Part shown: positions 26,286 through 35,605 of the stretch, piece after piece
How the letters are laid out: each line of letters starts with the position of its first letter
How positions within the stretch are numbered: position 1 is the first letter of the stretch
Notes under the pieces: generated by a model
What the model saw: only the letters and a program-made list of their open reading frames with translations
The model's database searches: none
What the model was told of the DNA's origin: nothing
Translations under genes and position numbers: made by a program
Assembly (NCBI RefSeq): GCF_035325925.1
Contig: NZ_DAOKZA010000009.1
Span: 1-64,000 of the forward strand
DNA: 64,000 nt
DNA from: Calidifontimicrobium sp035325925
GTDB taxonomy: Bacteria > Pseudomonadota > Gammaproteobacteria > Burkholderiales > Burkholderiaceae_C
Direction of reading: 5' to 3'

Positions 26286-27545
26286 TCAGCCGAGCGCGTC
26301 GTCGAGCACCTCGACCCAGTGCCGCACCGGCAGCGGCGTGCCGCTTTGCAGGTGCTGGATGCAGCCGATGTTGGCGCTGATGATGACCTGCGGCTCGAGC
26401 GGCGCCAGGTGCGCCAGCTTGCGGTCGCGCAGCGGGTAGGCCAGCGCCGGCTGCAGCACGCTGTAGGTGCCGGCCGATCCGCAGCACAGGTGGCTCTCCT
26501 GGGCCGCGAGCTGCACGTCGAAACCCAGCGCGCGCAGGCCCTGCTCGACGCCGCCGCGCAGCTGCTGGCCGTGCTGCAGCGTGCACGGCGGGTGGTACGC
26601 CAGCCGTTTCGGCGGCGGGCCGGCGCGCCGCGCCGCCGCGGTCTCGGCGGCGTGCGCCAGCCGCTCCTGCAGCGCCGGCAGCAGGTCGGGCAGCAGCTCG
26701 CTGAGGTCCTTGGTCAGCGCGGCGATGCGCCGCGCACGGTCGGCGTAGGCGCTGTCGTGCGCCAGCGCGTGGCCGTACTCCTTCACCGTGACGCCGCAGC
26801 CCGAGGCGTTCATCACGATCGCCTCGACCTCGCCGCGCTCGACGTGCGGCCACCAGGCGTCGACGTTGCGGCGCATGTCGGCCAGCCCGCCCTCGTGGTC
26901 GTTCAGGTGCGCGCGGATCGCGCCGCAGCACCCCGCGCCGTCGGCGACGACGGTCTGGATGCCCGCGGCGTCGAGCACGCGCGCGGTGGCGGTGTTGACG
27001 TTGGGCATCATCGCCGGCTGCACGCAGCCGGCCAGCAGCAGCACCTTGCGCGCGTGTTCGCGCGCCGGCCAGCGGCGCGCGGCGGTGGCGACCGGCACCT
27101 TGGCCTTCAGCGCCGCCGGCAGCAGCGGGCGTACCCGCTGGCCGAGCTTCATCGCCGGCGCGAACAGCGGCGAGGTCAGCCCTTCCTTGAGCAGCCAGCG
27201 CACCGCGCGTTCGCCGGCCGGGCGCTCGACGCGCTGCTCGACGACGCGCCGGCCGATGTCGAGCAGCCGGCCGTACTGCACGCCGCTGGGGCAGGTGGTC
27301 TCGCAGTTGCGGCAGGTCAGGCAGCGGTCCAGGTGCAGCTGGGTCTTGCGCGTGACGGATGCGCCTTCGAGCACCTGCTTCATCAGATAGATGCGCCCGC
27401 GCGGGCCGTCGAGCTCGTCGCCGAGCAGCTGGTACGTGGGGCAGGTGGCGGTGCAGAACCCGCAGTGCACGCACTTGCGCAGGATCGCCTCGGCCGCCTG
27501 GCCTTCGCGGGTGGACTTGAACTCTTCGGCAAGCGCGGTCTGCAT
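26286..27545 (-). CDS. glcF: Glycolate oxidase iron-sulphur subunit
   Basis: Passes electrons from the GlcD flavin to the quinone pool. The 419-residue product has two [4Fe-4S] motifs, Cys25-28-31-35 (CVHCGFCTATCP) and Cys75-78-81-85 (CLTCRNCETTCP), and the later CCG-type segments GAGCCGAI and HLCCGSAG. Last gene of glcD-glcE-lrgA-lrgB-glcF; its ATG at 27545 is ten bases after the lrgB stop. Confidence 0.94.
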   Translation of the reverse strand: MQTALAEEFKSTREGQAAEAILRKCVHCGFCTATCPTYQLLGDELDGPRGRIYLMKQVLEGASVTRKTQLHLDRCLTCRNCETTCPSGVQYGRLLDIGRRVVEQRVERPAGERAVRWLLKEGLTSPLFAPAMKLGQRVRPLLPAALKAKVPVATAARRWPAREHARKVLLLAGCVQPAMMPNVNTATARVLDAAGIQTVVADGAGCCGAIRAHLNDHEGGLADMRRNVDAWWPHVERGEVEAIVMNASGCGVTVKEYGHALAHDSAYADRARRIAALTKDLSELLPDLLPALQERLAHAAETAAARRAGPPPKRLAYHPPCTLQHGQQLRGGVEQGLRALGFDVQLAAQESHLCCGSAGTYSVLQPALAYPLRDRKLAHLAPLEPQVIISANIGCIQHLQSGTPLPVRHWVEVLDDALG

Positions 27546-27555
27546 GGGGGTGGAG

Positions 27556-28269
27556 TCAGGAGAAGCGGAACGCCAGCGGCAGCAGCAGCGCGGCGAGCAC
27601 CACCTGCAGCCCCAGCGCGAGGCCGGCGTAGGCGCCGGCGTCGGCGTCGACCTGCAGCGCGCGCGCCGCGCCGATGCCGTGCGATGCGGTGCCCAGCGCG
27701 AAGCCGCGCACCGCCGGCGTCGCGACCCGCAGCGCGTCGAACAGGTACTTCGCGCTGACCGCGCCGACCAGCCCGGTGAGCACCGCGAACGCCGCGGCCA
27801 GCGCCGGGATGCCGCCGACCCGCTCGGCGATGCCCATCGCCACCGGCGCGGTCACCGACTTGGGCGCCAGCGACATCACCACCTCGTGCGGCAGGTCGAG
27901 CGCCCGGCCCAGCGCCACCGCGGACGCCGCCGCCGCGCCGCCGCCGGCGAGCGCGGCGAGCACGATCGGCCCGGCACGGCGGCGCAGCTCGGTGCGGCGC
28001 TGCCACAGCGGCCAGGCCAGCGCGACCACCGCAGGGCCGAGCAGGAAGTGGATGAACTGCGCGCCCGAGAAGTAGGTCGGGTAGGGCGTGCCGCTGACCA
28101 GCAACAGCAGCGCGAGCACGATCACGCTGGCCAGCACCGGGTTGGCCCACGGCGGATGGCCCAGCCGCTGCGCCGCCATCTGCGCGACGACGTAGACGCC
28201 CAGCGTCGCCGTCAACCCGAACAGCGGCGTGGCCGACAGGTATACCCACAGCTCGACGAAACCCTCCAC
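27556..28269 (-). CDS. lrgB: LrgB-family membrane protein
   Basis: LrgB/CidB family, several membrane helices, 237 residues. Signature segments are PPWANPVLASVIVLALLLL, GPAVVALAWPLW, LAPKSVTAPVAMGIAERVGG and GTASHGIGAARA. The plant plastid protein PLGG1, an LrgB-LrgA-type fusion, carries glycolate and glycerate, and bacterial LrgAB/PftAB pairs move pyruvate. Sitting inside a glycolate oxidase operon, this pair is most simply a glycolate/glycerate transporter. GTG start at 28269, nine bases after lrgA. Confidence 0.9.
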   Translation of the reverse strand: MEGFVELWVYLSATPLFGLTATLGVYVVAQMAAQRLGHPPWANPVLASVIVLALLLLVSGTPYPTYFSGAQFIHFLLGPAVVALAWPLWQRRTELRRRAGPIVLAALAGGGAAAASAVALGRALDLPHEVVMSLAPKSVTAPVAMGIAERVGGIPALAAAFAVLTGLVGAVSAKYLFDALRVATPAVRGFALGTASHGIGAARALQVDADAGAYAGLALGLQVVLAALLLPLAFRFS

Positions 28270-28278
28270 GGCGGTCCT

Positions 28279-28629
28279 TCAGGCCGGCTGCGCGCGCGGC
28301 AGCAGCGCGCGCAGCACGAGCGCGGTGACGACGAGGCCGACCCAGGTCGACACCACGACCACCACCGCCATGCGCACGCCGTGGCGCGCGATCAGGTCGA
28401 GGTGCACGACGACGCCGACGCCCACCGGGACGAACAGCAGCGACAAGTGCGCGAGCAGCACCTCGGCGGCGGCCTGCACCGGCCGGCGCAGCGCGTCGAC
28501 GTGGAGCAGCGCCCACAGCAGCAGCAGCCCGAGCACCGGGCCCGGCAGCGGCGCCAGCGTCAGCCGCACCAGCACCTCGCCGGCCGACTGGCACAGCAGC
28601 AGCAACGCCAGGCCCCGCAGCGCATCCAT
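28279..28629 (-). CDS. lrgA: LrgA-family membrane protein
   Basis: The small 116-residue partner of LrgB, with four membrane helices: LALLLLCQSAGEVLVRL, LPGPVLGLLLLWALL, LSLLFVPVGVGVVVHLD and a last helix. The family was first described as holin-like murein hydrolase regulators; transport of short organic acids is now shown for some pairs. It starts 12 bases after the glcE stop, so co-expression with glycolate oxidase is nearly certain. Confidence 0.9.
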   Translation of the reverse strand: MDALRGLALLLLCQSAGEVLVRLTLAPLPGPVLGLLLLWALLHVDALRRPVQAAAEVLLAHLSLLFVPVGVGVVVHLDLIARHGVRMAVVVVVSTWVGLVVTALVLRALLPRAQPA

Positions 28630-28641
28630 CGTCGGCGCGCG

Positions 28642-29727
28642 TCAGAGCCCGGGCACCAGGCGGCCGCGGTTGAACACGCGGTCGGGGTCGAACGCGGCCT
28701 TCAGCTCACGGTGGATGCGCGCCAGCGCCGGCGACAGCGGCGCGAACACGCCGCCCGCGCGGTCGCCGCCGCGGAACATCGTCGCGTGGCCGCCGGCCGC
28801 GGCCGCGGCGCCGCGCACGGTGTCGGCCGGCGAGTCGGTGACCAGCCAGCGCTGCGCGCCGCCCCACTCGACCAGCGGGTCGCCGGCCAGCGCCAGCGGC
28901 GGCGCTGTCGGCGGCAGCGACAGCCGCCACAGCGTCGCGCCGGCGTCGACCGCGGCGCGCGCGGCGGCGAAGAACTCGTCGCGCTGGTCGCGCAGCCCGT
29001 TCCAGAACGCGTCGGCCAGCGCCGGATCGACCGCCTCGCCGCCGAGCTGCTCGGCGGCCGCGTGCACCGCCGCCGCCGCGCCCGACAGCCGCAGCGCCAG
29101 CGTGCCGCGCCACCAGGCGCTGGCGTTGAGCGGCAGCGGCTGGCCGCCCCATTCGTTGAGCCGGCCGATGGCCTGCGCCTGGTCCAGCTCGAAGCGCAGC
29201 GTCGCGGTGGCCGGCGGGCGCGGCAGCACCTTCAGCGAGACCTCGCAGATCACGCCGAGCACGCCCAGCGAGCCGGCGAGCAGGCGCGAGACGTCGTAGC
29301 CGGCGACGTTCTTCATCACCTGGCCGCCGAACGTGAGCACCTCGCCGCGGCCGTTGAGCATCGTCGCGCCGAGCACGTAGTCGCGCACGCCGCCGGCCGC
29401 GGCGCGTGCCGGGCCGGCCAGCCCCGCAGCGACCATGCCGCCCACCGTCGAGTCGGCGCCGAAGCGCGGCGGCTCGAACGGCAGGCACTGCCCCTGGTCG
29501 GCGAGCACGGCCTCGAGCTCGGCCAGCGGCGTGCCGGCACGCGCCGTGACCACCAGCTCGCTGGGCTCGTGGCTGCTGACGCCGGCCAGCTCGCGCAGGT
29601 CCAGCGGCTCGCCCGCCGGCACGCCGCCGTAGAACGCCTTGGTGCCGCCGCCGCGGATGTCGAGCGCGGTGCCCTGCGATCGCGCGGTGCGCACCTGGTC
29701 GACGAGGCGTGCCAGGGCCTGGTCCAT
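28642..29727 (-). CDS. glcE: Glycolate oxidase FAD-binding subunit GlcE
   Basis: Non-catalytic FAD-fold subunit of glycolate oxidase, 361 residues. Features include TALDIRGGGTKAFYGG, PFEPPRFGADSTVGGMVAAG, and LGVICEVSLKVLPRP, the PCMH-type FAD fold shared with GlcD. GGGAGGC precedes the ATG at 29727. It lies 138 bases after glcD, and 12 bases before lrgA. Confidence 0.93.
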   Translation of the reverse strand: MDQALARLVDQVRTARSQGTALDIRGGGTKAFYGGVPAGEPLDLRELAGVSSHEPSELVVTARAGTPLAELEAVLADQGQCLPFEPPRFGADSTVGGMVAAGLAGPARAAAGGVRDYVLGATMLNGRGEVLTFGGQVMKNVAGYDVSRLLAGSLGVLGVICEVSLKVLPRPPATATLRFELDQAQAIGRLNEWGGQPLPLNASAWWRGTLALRLSGAAAAVHAAAEQLGGEAVDPALADAFWNGLRDQRDEFFAAARAAVDAGATLWRLSLPPTAPPLALAGDPLVEWGGAQRWLVTDSPADTVRGAAAAAGGHATMFRGGDRAGGVFAPLSPALARIHRELKAAFDPDRVFNRGRLVPGL

Positions 29728-29865
29728 CTCATGCCTCCCGCGCGTCTTGCGACGTGGTCTCCACCCTGCTCGTACGCGAACCAGCGGCCGCCGTGCAACC
29801 GGCTGCGCCGGGCCGCTGGCGGCGCCCCCTGCGGGAAGGCGCCGAAGGCGCTACGGGGGGGACCA

Positions 29866-31365
29866 TCAGAACCGCTCCAGCTCGGGGAACGGCAGCAGGC
29901 CCTTGCTCACGTGCATCTTGCCGTACTCGGCGCAGCGCGCGAGCGTGGGCACGACCTTGCCCGGGTTCAGCAGCCCGGCGGGGTCGAAGGCGCGCTTGAG
30001 CGCGCGCATCTGCTCGAGCTCCCCGGGGCTGAACTGCACGCACATCGAGCCGAGCTTCTCGATGCCCACGCCGTGCTCGCCGGTGACGGTGCCGCCCAGG
30101 CGCACGCTGGTTTCGAGGATGTCGGCGCCGAACAGCTCGCAGCGGCGCAGCTGGTCGGGGTCGTTGGCGTCGAACAGGATCAGCGGGTGCAGGTTGCCGT
30201 CGCCGGCGTGGAACACGTTGGCGCAGCGCAGGCCGTACTTCGTCTCCATCGCCTGGATCGCTTGCAGGATGTCGGCCAGGCGCTTGCGCGGGATCGTGCT
30301 GTCCATGCACATGTAGTCGGGGCTGATGCGCCCGCTGGCCGGGAACGCGTTCTTGCGCCCGCTCCAGAAGGTCAGCCGCTGCGCCTCGTCGCGGCTGACC
30401 TCGAGCCGCGTGGCGCCGGCGCCCGACAGCACGCCGAGCATGCGGTCGATCTCCTCGGCCACCTCCTCGGGCGTGCCGTCGCTCTCGCACAGCAGGATGG
30501 CCTCGGCGCCGAGGTCGTAGCCGGCGTGCACGAAGTCCTCGACCGCGGCGGTCATCGGCTTGTCCATCATCTCCAGCCCCGCCGGGATGATGCCGGCGGC
30601 GATCACCGCGGCCACCGCGTCGCCGGCCTTGCGCACGTCGTCGAAGCTGGCCATGATGCAGCGCGCCAGCCGCGGCTTGGGCACCAGCCTGACGACCACC
30701 TCGGTGACCACCGCGAGCATGCCTTCGCTGCCGATCACCGCGGCCAGCAGGTCCAGCCCCGGCGCGTCGAGCGCCTCGCTGCCGAACTCGACCGGTTCGC
30801 CGTCGGCGGTGAAGCCGCGCAGCTTCAGCACGTTGTGCACCGTCAGGCCGTACTTCAGGCAGTGCACGCCGCCCGAGTTCTCGGCCACGTTGCCGCCGAT
30901 CGTGCAGGCGATCTGGCTGCTCGGGTCGGGCGCGTAGTACAGCCCGTGCGGTGCCGCGGCCTCGCTGATGGCCAGGTTGCGCACCCCGCACTGCACGGTG
31001 GCGGTGCGGCTGGCGGGGTCGACCTCGAGGATCCGGTTGAACCTGGCCAGGCTCAGCGTCACGCCCAGCGCGTGCGGCAGCGCGCCGCCCGACAGCCCGG
31101 TGCCGGCACCGCGCGCGACCACCGGCACGCCCAGCCGGTGACAGGCCTTGAGTACCGCGGCGACCTGCGCCTCGGTCTCGGGCAGCGCGACCACCAGCGG
31201 GCGCTGGCGGTAGGCCGTGAGCCCGTCGCACTCGTAAGGCGTGGTGTCCTCGCCGTGCCACAGCAGCGCGTGCGCCGGCAGCTCGCGCTGCAGCGCCGCG
31301 ACCACCTCGGACTGGCGCGCCGCGCGGTCGGCGGCGGACGCGGCAGCGGGTTCGGGGGCGTTCAT
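29866..31365 (-). CDS. glcD: Glycolate oxidase catalytic subunit GlcD
   Basis: FAD enzyme that oxidises glycolate (and often D-lactate) to glyoxylate. The 499-residue protein has the FAD-binding segment ARGAGTGLSGGALP and TIGGNVAENSGGVHCLKYG, and the C-terminal VFHAGDGNLHPL and GEHGVG motifs. The ATG at 31365 is chosen over the longer frame because GAGGAG sits just ahead. First gene of the operon. A small GC hairpin lies in the 138 bases before glcE. No GlcC-type regulator is adjacent. Confidence 0.95.
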   Translation of the reverse strand: MNAPEPAAASAADRAARQSEVVAALQRELPAHALLWHGEDTTPYECDGLTAYRQRPLVVALPETEAQVAAVLKACHRLGVPVVARGAGTGLSGGALPHALGVTLSLARFNRILEVDPASRTATVQCGVRNLAISEAAAPHGLYYAPDPSSQIACTIGGNVAENSGGVHCLKYGLTVHNVLKLRGFTADGEPVEFGSEALDAPGLDLLAAVIGSEGMLAVVTEVVVRLVPKPRLARCIMASFDDVRKAGDAVAAVIAAGIIPAGLEMMDKPMTAAVEDFVHAGYDLGAEAILLCESDGTPEEVAEEIDRMLGVLSGAGATRLEVSRDEAQRLTFWSGRKNAFPASGRISPDYMCMDSTIPRKRLADILQAIQAMETKYGLRCANVFHAGDGNLHPLILFDANDPDQLRRCELFGADILETSVRLGGTVTGEHGVGIEKLGSMCVQFSPGELEQMRALKRAFDPAGLLNPGKVVPTLARCAEYGKMHVSKGLLPFPELERF

Positions 31366-31497
31366 CGCGGGCTCCTCGGCGGCAGGGGCGGGCAGGCGCG
31401 GTGGCGGCGGCCACGGCGAAGTCACTTTAGCGCGTGCCGCGTGCACGCCGCCGTCGCCGGCGTCAAAACCGCTTTGTGCTGCGGCGGGGAATCGACC

Positions 31498-32055
31498 TCA
31501 GCCGCCGGCGCCGGGCGCGTGCGCGTACAGCACGTGCGCGCGCAACGCGTGGCCCTCGGGGATGCGCGGGTGCTCGAACCGCGCCACCTCGACCAGCCCG
31601 ATGCGTTGCATCACACGTTGCGACGGCCCGTTCACCGACGCGGTGTACGACACGATCGGTGCGACCGGCACATCGCGCGCGTACGCCAGCACCAGCCGCG
31701 CCGCTTCGCTGGCGTAGCCGCGGCCCCAGGCGCCGCGCGCCAGCCGCCATCCGATCTCGTGCGCCGGGCGCGACAGCGCGGCCGGCAACGGGATGTGCTC
31801 GGGCACCGTCGACAGCCCGACGAAGCCGGCGAACGCCAGCTCGGGGGTCTGCAGCGCCCACTGGCCCCAGCCGTGCGCAGCCATCCAGGCTTCGATGCGC
31901 TCGGCCCACGCGTCGCTGGCCTCGCGCGTGAGCGGCGCGACGAAGTGGCGCATCACCTCGGGGTCGGCGTTGAGGGCCGCGAACGGCGCCCGGTCGTCGG
32001 CCCGCCACGGGCGCAGACGCACGCGCGCGCCGACCAGTTCGACCCCGCCGCTCAC
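31498..32055 (-). CDS. GNAT acetyltransferase
   Basis: The 185-residue RimJ/RimL-type protein has GARVRLRPWRADDRAPFAALNADPEVMRHF, the acetyl-CoA loop GWRLARGAWGRGYASEAARL, and SVNGPSQRVMQRIGL (each in part). The start GTG at 32055 overlaps the stop of the FIST gene (GTGA), so the two are translationally coupled. Target unknown. Confidence 0.85.
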   Translation of the reverse strand: MSGGVELVGARVRLRPWRADDRAPFAALNADPEVMRHFVAPLTREASDAWAERIEAWMAAHGWGQWALQTPELAFAGFVGLSTVPEHIPLPAALSRPAHEIGWRLARGAWGRGYASEAARLVLAYARDVPVAPIVSYTASVNGPSQRVMQRIGLVEVARFEHPRIPEGHALRAHVLYAHAPGAGG

Positions 32056-33290
32056 ACCGGTGCGTCGCAGAACACCGTGAGCACGCCGGTGTAGCCGTAC
32101 AGGTGGCGATGGCCGATCTCGCCGCCGGCGAAGAAGCCCACCAGCGGCACGTCGCCGAGCGCGCGGCGAACGATCTGCAACTCGGCCGACGGTGCGCCGA
32201 AGTGCGGCCCGCCGCGCCCGGCGCAGCTGACGTAGACCGCGCCGAGCATGCGCGCGGCCGCGTCGGGCGGCGCCGCGGCCCTGCGCCGGCGCGCGCGCGG
32301 CGCGCGGGCGGCGACCGGCAACGCTCCCTCGGCGCGCGCCGGCTCGGTGTCGGGGCTCAGCTCCTCGCGGATCTCGGTGCAGATGCGCACCAGGTCGCGC
32401 CGCGCGGCGGCGACGTCGCGCTGGCAGAACGCCAGCCGCATGCCGGGCTCGACGCGGTCGGCCACGGCGATCGAGCGTTCGCCCGGATCGATGCCCACCA
32501 GGTGGCGCACGCGCGTGTCGACGCCGAACAGGCCGGCACGGCGCGGCGTCGCGGCATCGGACTCGGGGTCGCTCAGGCCGACCAGCGTCGCGCGGATCCT
32601 CGCCAGCGCCGCGCGCGGGTGGTTCGCGTCGGCGCCGAGGTCGCGCAGCAGGCAGTCGAGCGCGGGCTCGCCGTCGAGCGTGCGCACGACGTTGCGCTCG
32701 GCGGCGGTGACGCGGCGTGCCGGCGCGAGCGGCTGGCAGCCCTGGGTGACGCGCGACAGCAGCGGCACGTCGCGCGAGAACGCCACGCCCGACAGCCCGC
32801 CGCGCAGCACGCCGTCGGCGAACTGCAGCACCGCGCCGCGCGACGACGCCAGCCCGCCGAACAGGTAGCCCGAGGCGGTGCGATCGGCGAGCTCGCCGAT
32901 CAGCTCGCCGAGGTCGGGCGTGGTGCCGTCGGCGTGCACCAGCGCGGTGTGCGTGGGGAACGCGCCCAGCGGCTGCGCGCCCGAGAACACGCGCAAGCGC
33001 TCGCGCGGCAGTGCCGCAAGCATCAGCGCCAGCGCCGGTTCGTCGATGTACTCGACGCCGCCGGCGGCGACGCCGACGCCCACGGTGCCGGCCCAGGCCA
33101 CGCCGGGCCACTGCCGGCGCAGCGCGTCGAGCAGCGCTTCGGCGTCGCCTGCGTAGTGGTCGGTGACGTACAGCAGCCCCAGCGTCGGCGCCGCGGCGCC
33201 GCGGCGGCGCTGCGCATCGATCTGCGCCAGCGCCAGCGACAGCGCCATGCGCCAGTCGGGGTGCGTCGCGTGGGCGTGCCAGAAGCGCAT
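32052..33290 (-). CDS. FIST-domain sensory protein
   Basis: FIST N and C domains bind small ligands, thought to include amino acids, and occur in signalling proteins. The 412-residue product carries ALSLALAQIDAQRRRG, YVTDHYAGDAEALLDALR, GYLFGGLASSRG and, in the C domain, SAELQIVRRALGDVPLVGFFAGGEIG (in part). An Arg/Ala-rich insert (about residues 326-345) interrupts the C domain. There is no attached kinase or GGDEF domain, so it would need a partner. Overlaps the GNAT gene by four bases. Confidence 0.82.
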   Translation of the reverse strand: MRFWHAHATHPDWRMALSLALAQIDAQRRRGAAAPTLGLLYVTDHYAGDAEALLDALRRQWPGVAWAGTVGVGVAAGGVEYIDEPALALMLAALPRERLRVFSGAQPLGAFPTHTALVHADGTTPDLGELIGELADRTASGYLFGGLASSRGAVLQFADGVLRGGLSGVAFSRDVPLLSRVTQGCQPLAPARRVTAAERNVVRTLDGEPALDCLLRDLGADANHPRAALARIRATLVGLSDPESDAATPRRAGLFGVDTRVRHLVGIDPGERSIAVADRVEPGMRLAFCQRDVAAARRDLVRICTEIREELSPDTEPARAEGALPVAARAPRARRRRAAAPPDAAARMLGAVYVSCAGRGGPHFGAPSAELQIVRRALGDVPLVGFFAGGEIGHRHLYGYTGVLTVFCDAPV

Positions 33291-33548
33291 CGGTGCAGTG
33301 TGCGACAGTCGCGCGCGGCTGTCGCGCGCGGCGTGGCGATGCCCGACCGCGCCGCTGGGATCGGTCGGCGCGCGTGAGCGCGCTTCCTGCGCTGACTCGC
33401 TGACGTGGTCCGAGCGCAGTGAACCGTAGGCGAACGCGGCGAGTTCGGCCGCGCGGCCTCGGGCCGGGCAGCGCAGCGGAGGCGGCCCGCAGGGCCGGCC
33501 GCCACAGGGGGAGCCCGCAGCGGGTGCCACCTGCCGCGACGCGCCGCC

Positions 33549-34202
33549 TCAGCCGTCTCGCGACGGGCGGCGCCGGCGCGCCGCGGCCGACGGCGACTTC
33601 GCGCCGCGCGCAGCCCGCGACGCGGACGGCGCGGGTTCCGGCACCGACGGGCCCGGCGCGCCAGCGCCCATCGCCGGGGCCGCCGCGGCGGCGGCCGCAC
33701 CACCGTCCTGCAGCGCCTTGGTCGCGATCTCGGTGAACTGGCGCGTCAACGCCCCCCACCACTGCATCGGGTCGACCGCGCCGGACGGCGCCGCGCCAGC
33801 CTCGGCGGCGGGTGCCGCTGCCGGGGCGGCCGAGCGCGCACGCGCGCTCTTGCGCGCCGCCGGGCGCGGCGCAGCCTCGGCCGGTGCGGGCGCCGCCTGC
33901 GGCAGACGGATGGTCAACGCGTCGCGCAGGTCGCCCATCTGCACGTTCATGTTCTTCAGCGTCGACAGCGTCATGCGCTGCACCTCGAGCGCCTGGATCG
34001 TCGTCGCGAGCATGCGCGCGTTCTGCTCGAGCCAGAACTGCACCGTGCGCAACTCGCCGATGCGCTTGTCGATCTCGTCGGCGTCGAGCGTCGGCGCGAC
34101 CCACTGGCCGACGCTGGGCAGCGTCGAGCCGGCGTTCTTCACCAGGTTCTGCAGGAACTCGAAGCCGGGCACCAGCTTCGTGAAGTCGGCGGCGTCGCTC
34201 AT
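33549..34202 (-). CDS. phaM: PHA granule-associated protein PhaM
   Basis: PhaM activates PHA synthase and ties storage granules to the nucleoid. The 217-residue product has the conserved N-terminal part (FTKLVPGFEFLQNLVKNAG, TLDADEIDKRIGELRTVQFW in part), an Ala/Pro-rich middle, and a strongly basic tail (AARRRRPSRDG) suited to DNA binding. GAGGAG precedes the ATG at 34202. Other pha genes are not in the window. Confidence 0.85.
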   Translation of the reverse strand: MSDAADFTKLVPGFEFLQNLVKNAGSTLPSVGQWVAPTLDADEIDKRIGELRTVQFWLEQNARMLATTIQALEVQRMTLSTLKNMNVQMGDLRDALTIRLPQAAPAPAEAAPRPAARKSARARSAAPAAAPAAEAGAAPSGAVDPMQWWGALTRQFTEIATKALQDGGAAAAAAAPAMGAGAPGPSVPEPAPSASRAARGAKSPSAAARRRRPSRDG

Positions 34203-34360
34203 GCAGTCGTCTCCTCGCGGTGTCGCGCCGATGCGGCGTGCGCGGCATTGTGCATGCCACCGCCCGCTGCGGCGACACGGCGACACCGACGGGTAAGCCC
34301 CGAGCCCCCGGCGCGCCGGCACGGCTACATTGCCTGCCGATGCTCGATCGAGGACACGCG

Positions 34361-35584
34361 ATGGCACCCGCAAGCAACGATGGACTGGCCCGAACCGGGT
34401 CGCGCTGGCGCCTGCGCCTGGCCGTGGTCGCGGTGGCCGCGCTGGTCGCGGCCTGCGGCGGCGGCGACCCCGGCGAGCCGGGCACCGGCGCACCGGCCGG
34501 TGCGCCGACGGCGCCGCCGGCCGGCGGCTTCGCCGCGCTGGTGTCGTTCGGCGACAGCCTCAGCGACGTCGGCGCGTACACGCCGGCCACCGTGGTGCCG
34601 GGCACCGATCCGCCGCTGTACATCGGCGGCAAGTTCACGACCAACGGCCCCGGCGGCACGGTGTGGGTCGAAGCGCTGGCCGCGTCGCTCGGGCTGCTGG
34701 TCACGCCGGCCGAGGTCGGCTTCGCCGGTCAGTCGATCGCCTGCCCGGCTGCGGCGCAGGGGCTGGCGACCACCTGTACCGGCTACGGGCAGGGCGGCTC
34801 GCGCGTGACCAGCCCCGACGGCATCGGCAAGTCGGGCGGCGCGCTGACGGTGCCGGTGAAGACGCAGATCGCCAACCACGTCGCGCGCTTCGGCGGCTTC
34901 AAGGCCGACGACCTGGTCGTCGTCTTCGGCGGCAACAACGACGCCTTCGTGCAGTTCGGTGCCTTCACCGCCGCGGCGCAGCAGATCCAGGCCGACGCGC
35001 AGGCCGGCCGGATCACGCCGACGCAGGCGCAGCAGCTGCTGCTGCAGGCACAGCTCGACGCGTTCGCGCAGATGAAGCAGGCAGCGCTCGAGCTGGTGGC
35101 GTACGTGAAGAGCGACATCCTCGCGCGCGGCGGGCGCTACGTGCAGGTGTGGAACCTGCCGGACTCGACGCTGACGCCGTTCGGCCAGTCGCTGCCGGCC
35201 GAGGTGCGCCCGGTGCTCGCCGACCTGGTCGACATCTTCAACCTGTGGCTGCGCGACGGCCTGGCCGGGCAGCCGGTGCGCATCGTCGACGCGAACGCGC
35301 TGTTCCGCGACGCCTACCTCAACCCGGGCCAGTACGGCATCGTCAACAACACGGTGCCCGCCTGCGACGCGGCGAAGATCAACGCGATCACCGCCGGCGC
35401 GGTCGCCGACGGCTCGTCGCTGTTCTGCAACGCCACGCCGGGCGCACCGTTCAACGGCCTGCGCGCCGGTGCCGACGCGCAGACCTGGCAGTTCGCCGAC
35501 GGCGTGCACCCGACCACCGGCGGGCACCGGCTGCTGGCCGACATCGCGCTGCAGCAGCTCAAGTCGTACGGCTGGGTGAACTGA
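34361..35584 (+). CDS. GDSL/SGNH-family lipase or esterase, lipoprotein
   Basis: A 407-residue esterase-fold protein. The lipobox ALVAAC is followed by a Gly/Pro linker; block I FGDSLSD places the nucleophile Ser at residue 66, VFGGNNDAFV is block III, and DGVHPTTGGH carries the Asp/His pair. Four other cysteines may form disulphides. ATG at 34361 has GAGGA upstream and a -10-like TACATT at 34325. It precedes ompW by 22 bases, so the two may be co-expressed in the envelope. Confidence 0.88.
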   Translation: MAPASNDGLARTGSRWRLRLAVVAVAALVAACGGGDPGEPGTGAPAGAPTAPPAGGFAALVSFGDSLSDVGAYTPATVVPGTDPPLYIGGKFTTNGPGGTVWVEALAASLGLLVTPAEVGFAGQSIACPAAAQGLATTCTGYGQGGSRVTSPDGIGKSGGALTVPVKTQIANHVARFGGFKADDLVVVFGGNNDAFVQFGAFTAAAQQIQADAQAGRITPTQAQQLLLQAQLDAFAQMKQAALELVAYVKSDILARGGRYVQVWNLPDSTLTPFGQSLPAEVRPVLADLVDIFNLWLRDGLAGQPVRIVDANALFRDAYLNPGQYGIVNNTVPACDAAKINAITAGAVADGSSLFCNATPGAPFNGLRAGADAQTWQFADGVHPTTGGHRLLADIALQQLKSYGWVN

Positions 35585-35605
35585 GGTTTCGACGAGGACC
35601 GCTCC

